DNA of 6,250 bases. Source: an uncultured Candidatus Competibacteraceae bacterium (lineage in GTDB: Bacteria; Pseudomonadota; Gammaproteobacteria; Competibacterales; Competibacteraceae). The first letter of the stretch is position 1. Each line of letters opens with the position of its first letter. The stretch is from assembly GCA_937872125.1 (NCBI GenBank), contig CALMNY010000450.1:1-6250 (forward strand). Reading direction: 5' to 3'. Below the pieces are notes generated by a model that ran no database searches, had not been told where the DNA came from, and saw only the letters and a list, made by a program, of their open reading frames with translations. A program made the position numbers and the translations under genes. Below are positions 5,214 to 6,250 of the stretch, piece after piece.

Positions 5214-6250
5214 ATGATTTCACGGTTCTTCATCGACCGCCCGATCTTCGCGGCCGTCATCTCCATCATCATCACCCTGGCTGGTCTGGTGGCGATGGTG
5301 GGGTTGCCCATCGCCCAGTTCCCGGAAATCACCCCGCCGCTGTTGCAGGTGACCACCAGCTATCCCGGCGCCGACGCCGACACCACCTCCAATTCCGTGG
5401 CCGCGCCAGTGGAGCAGCAGGTCAACGGGGTCGAGAACATGATTTACATGCAGTCCAACAACTCGGCCAGCGGCGATATGGCGCTCAGCGTCTATTTCAA
5501 CATCGGCACCGATGTGGATATGGTGTTGCCCGATCTGACCAATCGGGTCAACCTGGCGAATCCGGTGATGCCGGCGGATGTGCGTCAGAACGGACTGACC
5601 ATCAAGAAGGCGTCCTCTAACATTCTGATGATCGTGGGGATCAGCTCCGACGGCTCCCAGGACCCCAATTTCGTCAGCAACTACGCCAACATCAACGTGG
5701 TGGACGAACTCAAGCGCATCCCCGGCGCCAGTCAGGTCAATCTGTTCACCCTGTCCGACTACGCCATGCGCATCTGGCTCAAGCCCGACCGCATGGCCGA
5801 GCTCAATTTCACCGTCAGCGATATCCGTCAGGTGATCCAGGAACAGAACGCGCAATTCGCCGTCGGCAAGGTCGGCCAGCCGCCGACCGGCTATCCAGTG
5901 GAACTCACCTTGCCGGTGTCCGCCAAGGGCCGGCTGACCGAACCCCAGGAATTCGAGCAGATCATCCTGCGCTCCAACCCCGACGGTTCCGCCGTTTTGT
6001 TGCGCGACGTGGCGCGGGTGGAGCTGGGCGCTCGCAGCTACGATACGGAAGGCTTGTTGAACGGCAAACGCACCGACATCATCATGGTGTATCAACAGCC
6101 CGACTCCAACGCCCTGGATGTCGCCGAAAAGATCATCGCCCGGATGGAGGAGTTGGCCAAGAATTTCCCTTCCGGCGTCAGCTATTCCATTCCCTACAAC
6201 ACCACCAAGTTCGTCGAAGTCTCCATCGAGGCGGTGGTGCACACCTTCTT
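5214..6250 (+). CDS. RND efflux transporter (AcrB/HAE1 type), 5' part, runs off the window
   Basis: The first 345 codons of an inner-membrane proton-driven drug/solute pump that is usually about 1,040 residues. The start MISRFFIDRPIFA is the family signature, followed by TM1 (about 10-29) and the LPIAQFPEI turn. The porter domain shows SYPGAD at 49-54, VEQQVNGVENMIYM at 66-79, YAMRIWL at 183-189 and VLLRDVARVELG at 261-272. The fragment ends at the stretch leading into TM2. The proton-relay Asp pair and Lys lie beyond the window and cannot be checked. ATG 5214 follows AAGGA (5202-5206 region), which overlaps the adaptor's stop codon, so the two genes form one operon. Substrates cannot be predicted. 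No outer-membrane factor or regulator gene is seen inside the window. Confidence 0.95.
   Translation, partial: MISRFFIDRPIFAAVISIIITLAGLVAMVGLPIAQFPEITPPLLQVTTSYPGADADTTSNSVAAPVEQQVNGVENMIYMQSNNSASGDMALSVYFNIGTDVDMVLPDLTNRVNLANPVMPADVRQNGLTIKKASSNILMIVGISSDGSQDPNFVSNYANINVVDELKRIPGASQVNLFTLSDYAMRIWLKPDRMAELNFTVSDIRQVIQEQNAQFAVGKVGQPPTGYPVELTLPVSAKGRLTEPQEFEQIILRSNPDGSAVLLRDVARVELGARSYDTEGLLNGKRTDIIMVYQQPDSNALDVAEKIIARMEELAKNFPSGVSYSIPYNTTKFVEVSIEAVVHTF

Noticed and set aside
5220..6242. A 340-codon minus-strand open frame opposite the RND pump gene.
   Set aside because: The plus strand encodes an unmistakable AcrB-type N-terminus; the antisense translation is His/Asp/Gly-rich noise.

Overview
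The window is GC-rich, gene-dense Gram-negative DNA. AcrA/AcrB-type RND efflux genes, a lipobox-bearing periplasmic lipoprotein, Tat and Sec signal peptides, and a split YjjP/YjjB-type exporter all point to a gammaproteobacterium or close relative. That placement is an inference from protein families; no rRNA or other marker gene is present.

Layout: (1) Positions 99-1381, plus strand: two overlapping genes for the halves of a ThrE/YjjP-YjjB-type inner-membrane exporter. (2) Positions 1434-1793, minus strand: a small SpoIIAA-like (STAS-type) protein, convergent with the exporter genes. (3) Positions 1893-2934, minus strand: a tight two-gene unit ending in a strong intrinsic terminator at 1821-1866. 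Its first gene encodes a secreted NTF2/SnoaL-like domain protein. Its second gene starts only 13 nt later and encodes a 142-residue glycine-rich protein with a Tat-like leader and eight Trp-x-Asn motifs. This resembles the precursors of GrrA-type, radical-SAM-modified cyclophane RiPPs. (4) Positions 3061-3789, minus strand: a DUF3313-type lipoprotein. (5) From about 4014 to the window end, plus strand: an RND efflux operon with a periplasmic adaptor and the first 345 codons of an AcrB-like pump.

The most notable element is the glycine-rich gene and its partner. The eight W-A/I/V-N motifs in a glycine background fit the aromatic-x-Asn pattern cross-linked by cyclophane-forming radical SAM enzymes. 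The leader is Tat-like, which would suit export after cytoplasmic modification. No radical SAM maturase lies in the window, so the enzyme would have to be encoded elsewhere, or the assignment is wrong.

The 3790-4013 region between the divergent DUF3313 and efflux genes holds several layered signals: an 8-bp dyad with a 20-bp repeat period, a perfect TATAAT element next to a 10-bp palindrome, and two consecutive hairpins in the likely 5' UTR. These argue that the adaptor starts at the GTG at 4014 rather than at any upstream codon in the same open frame.
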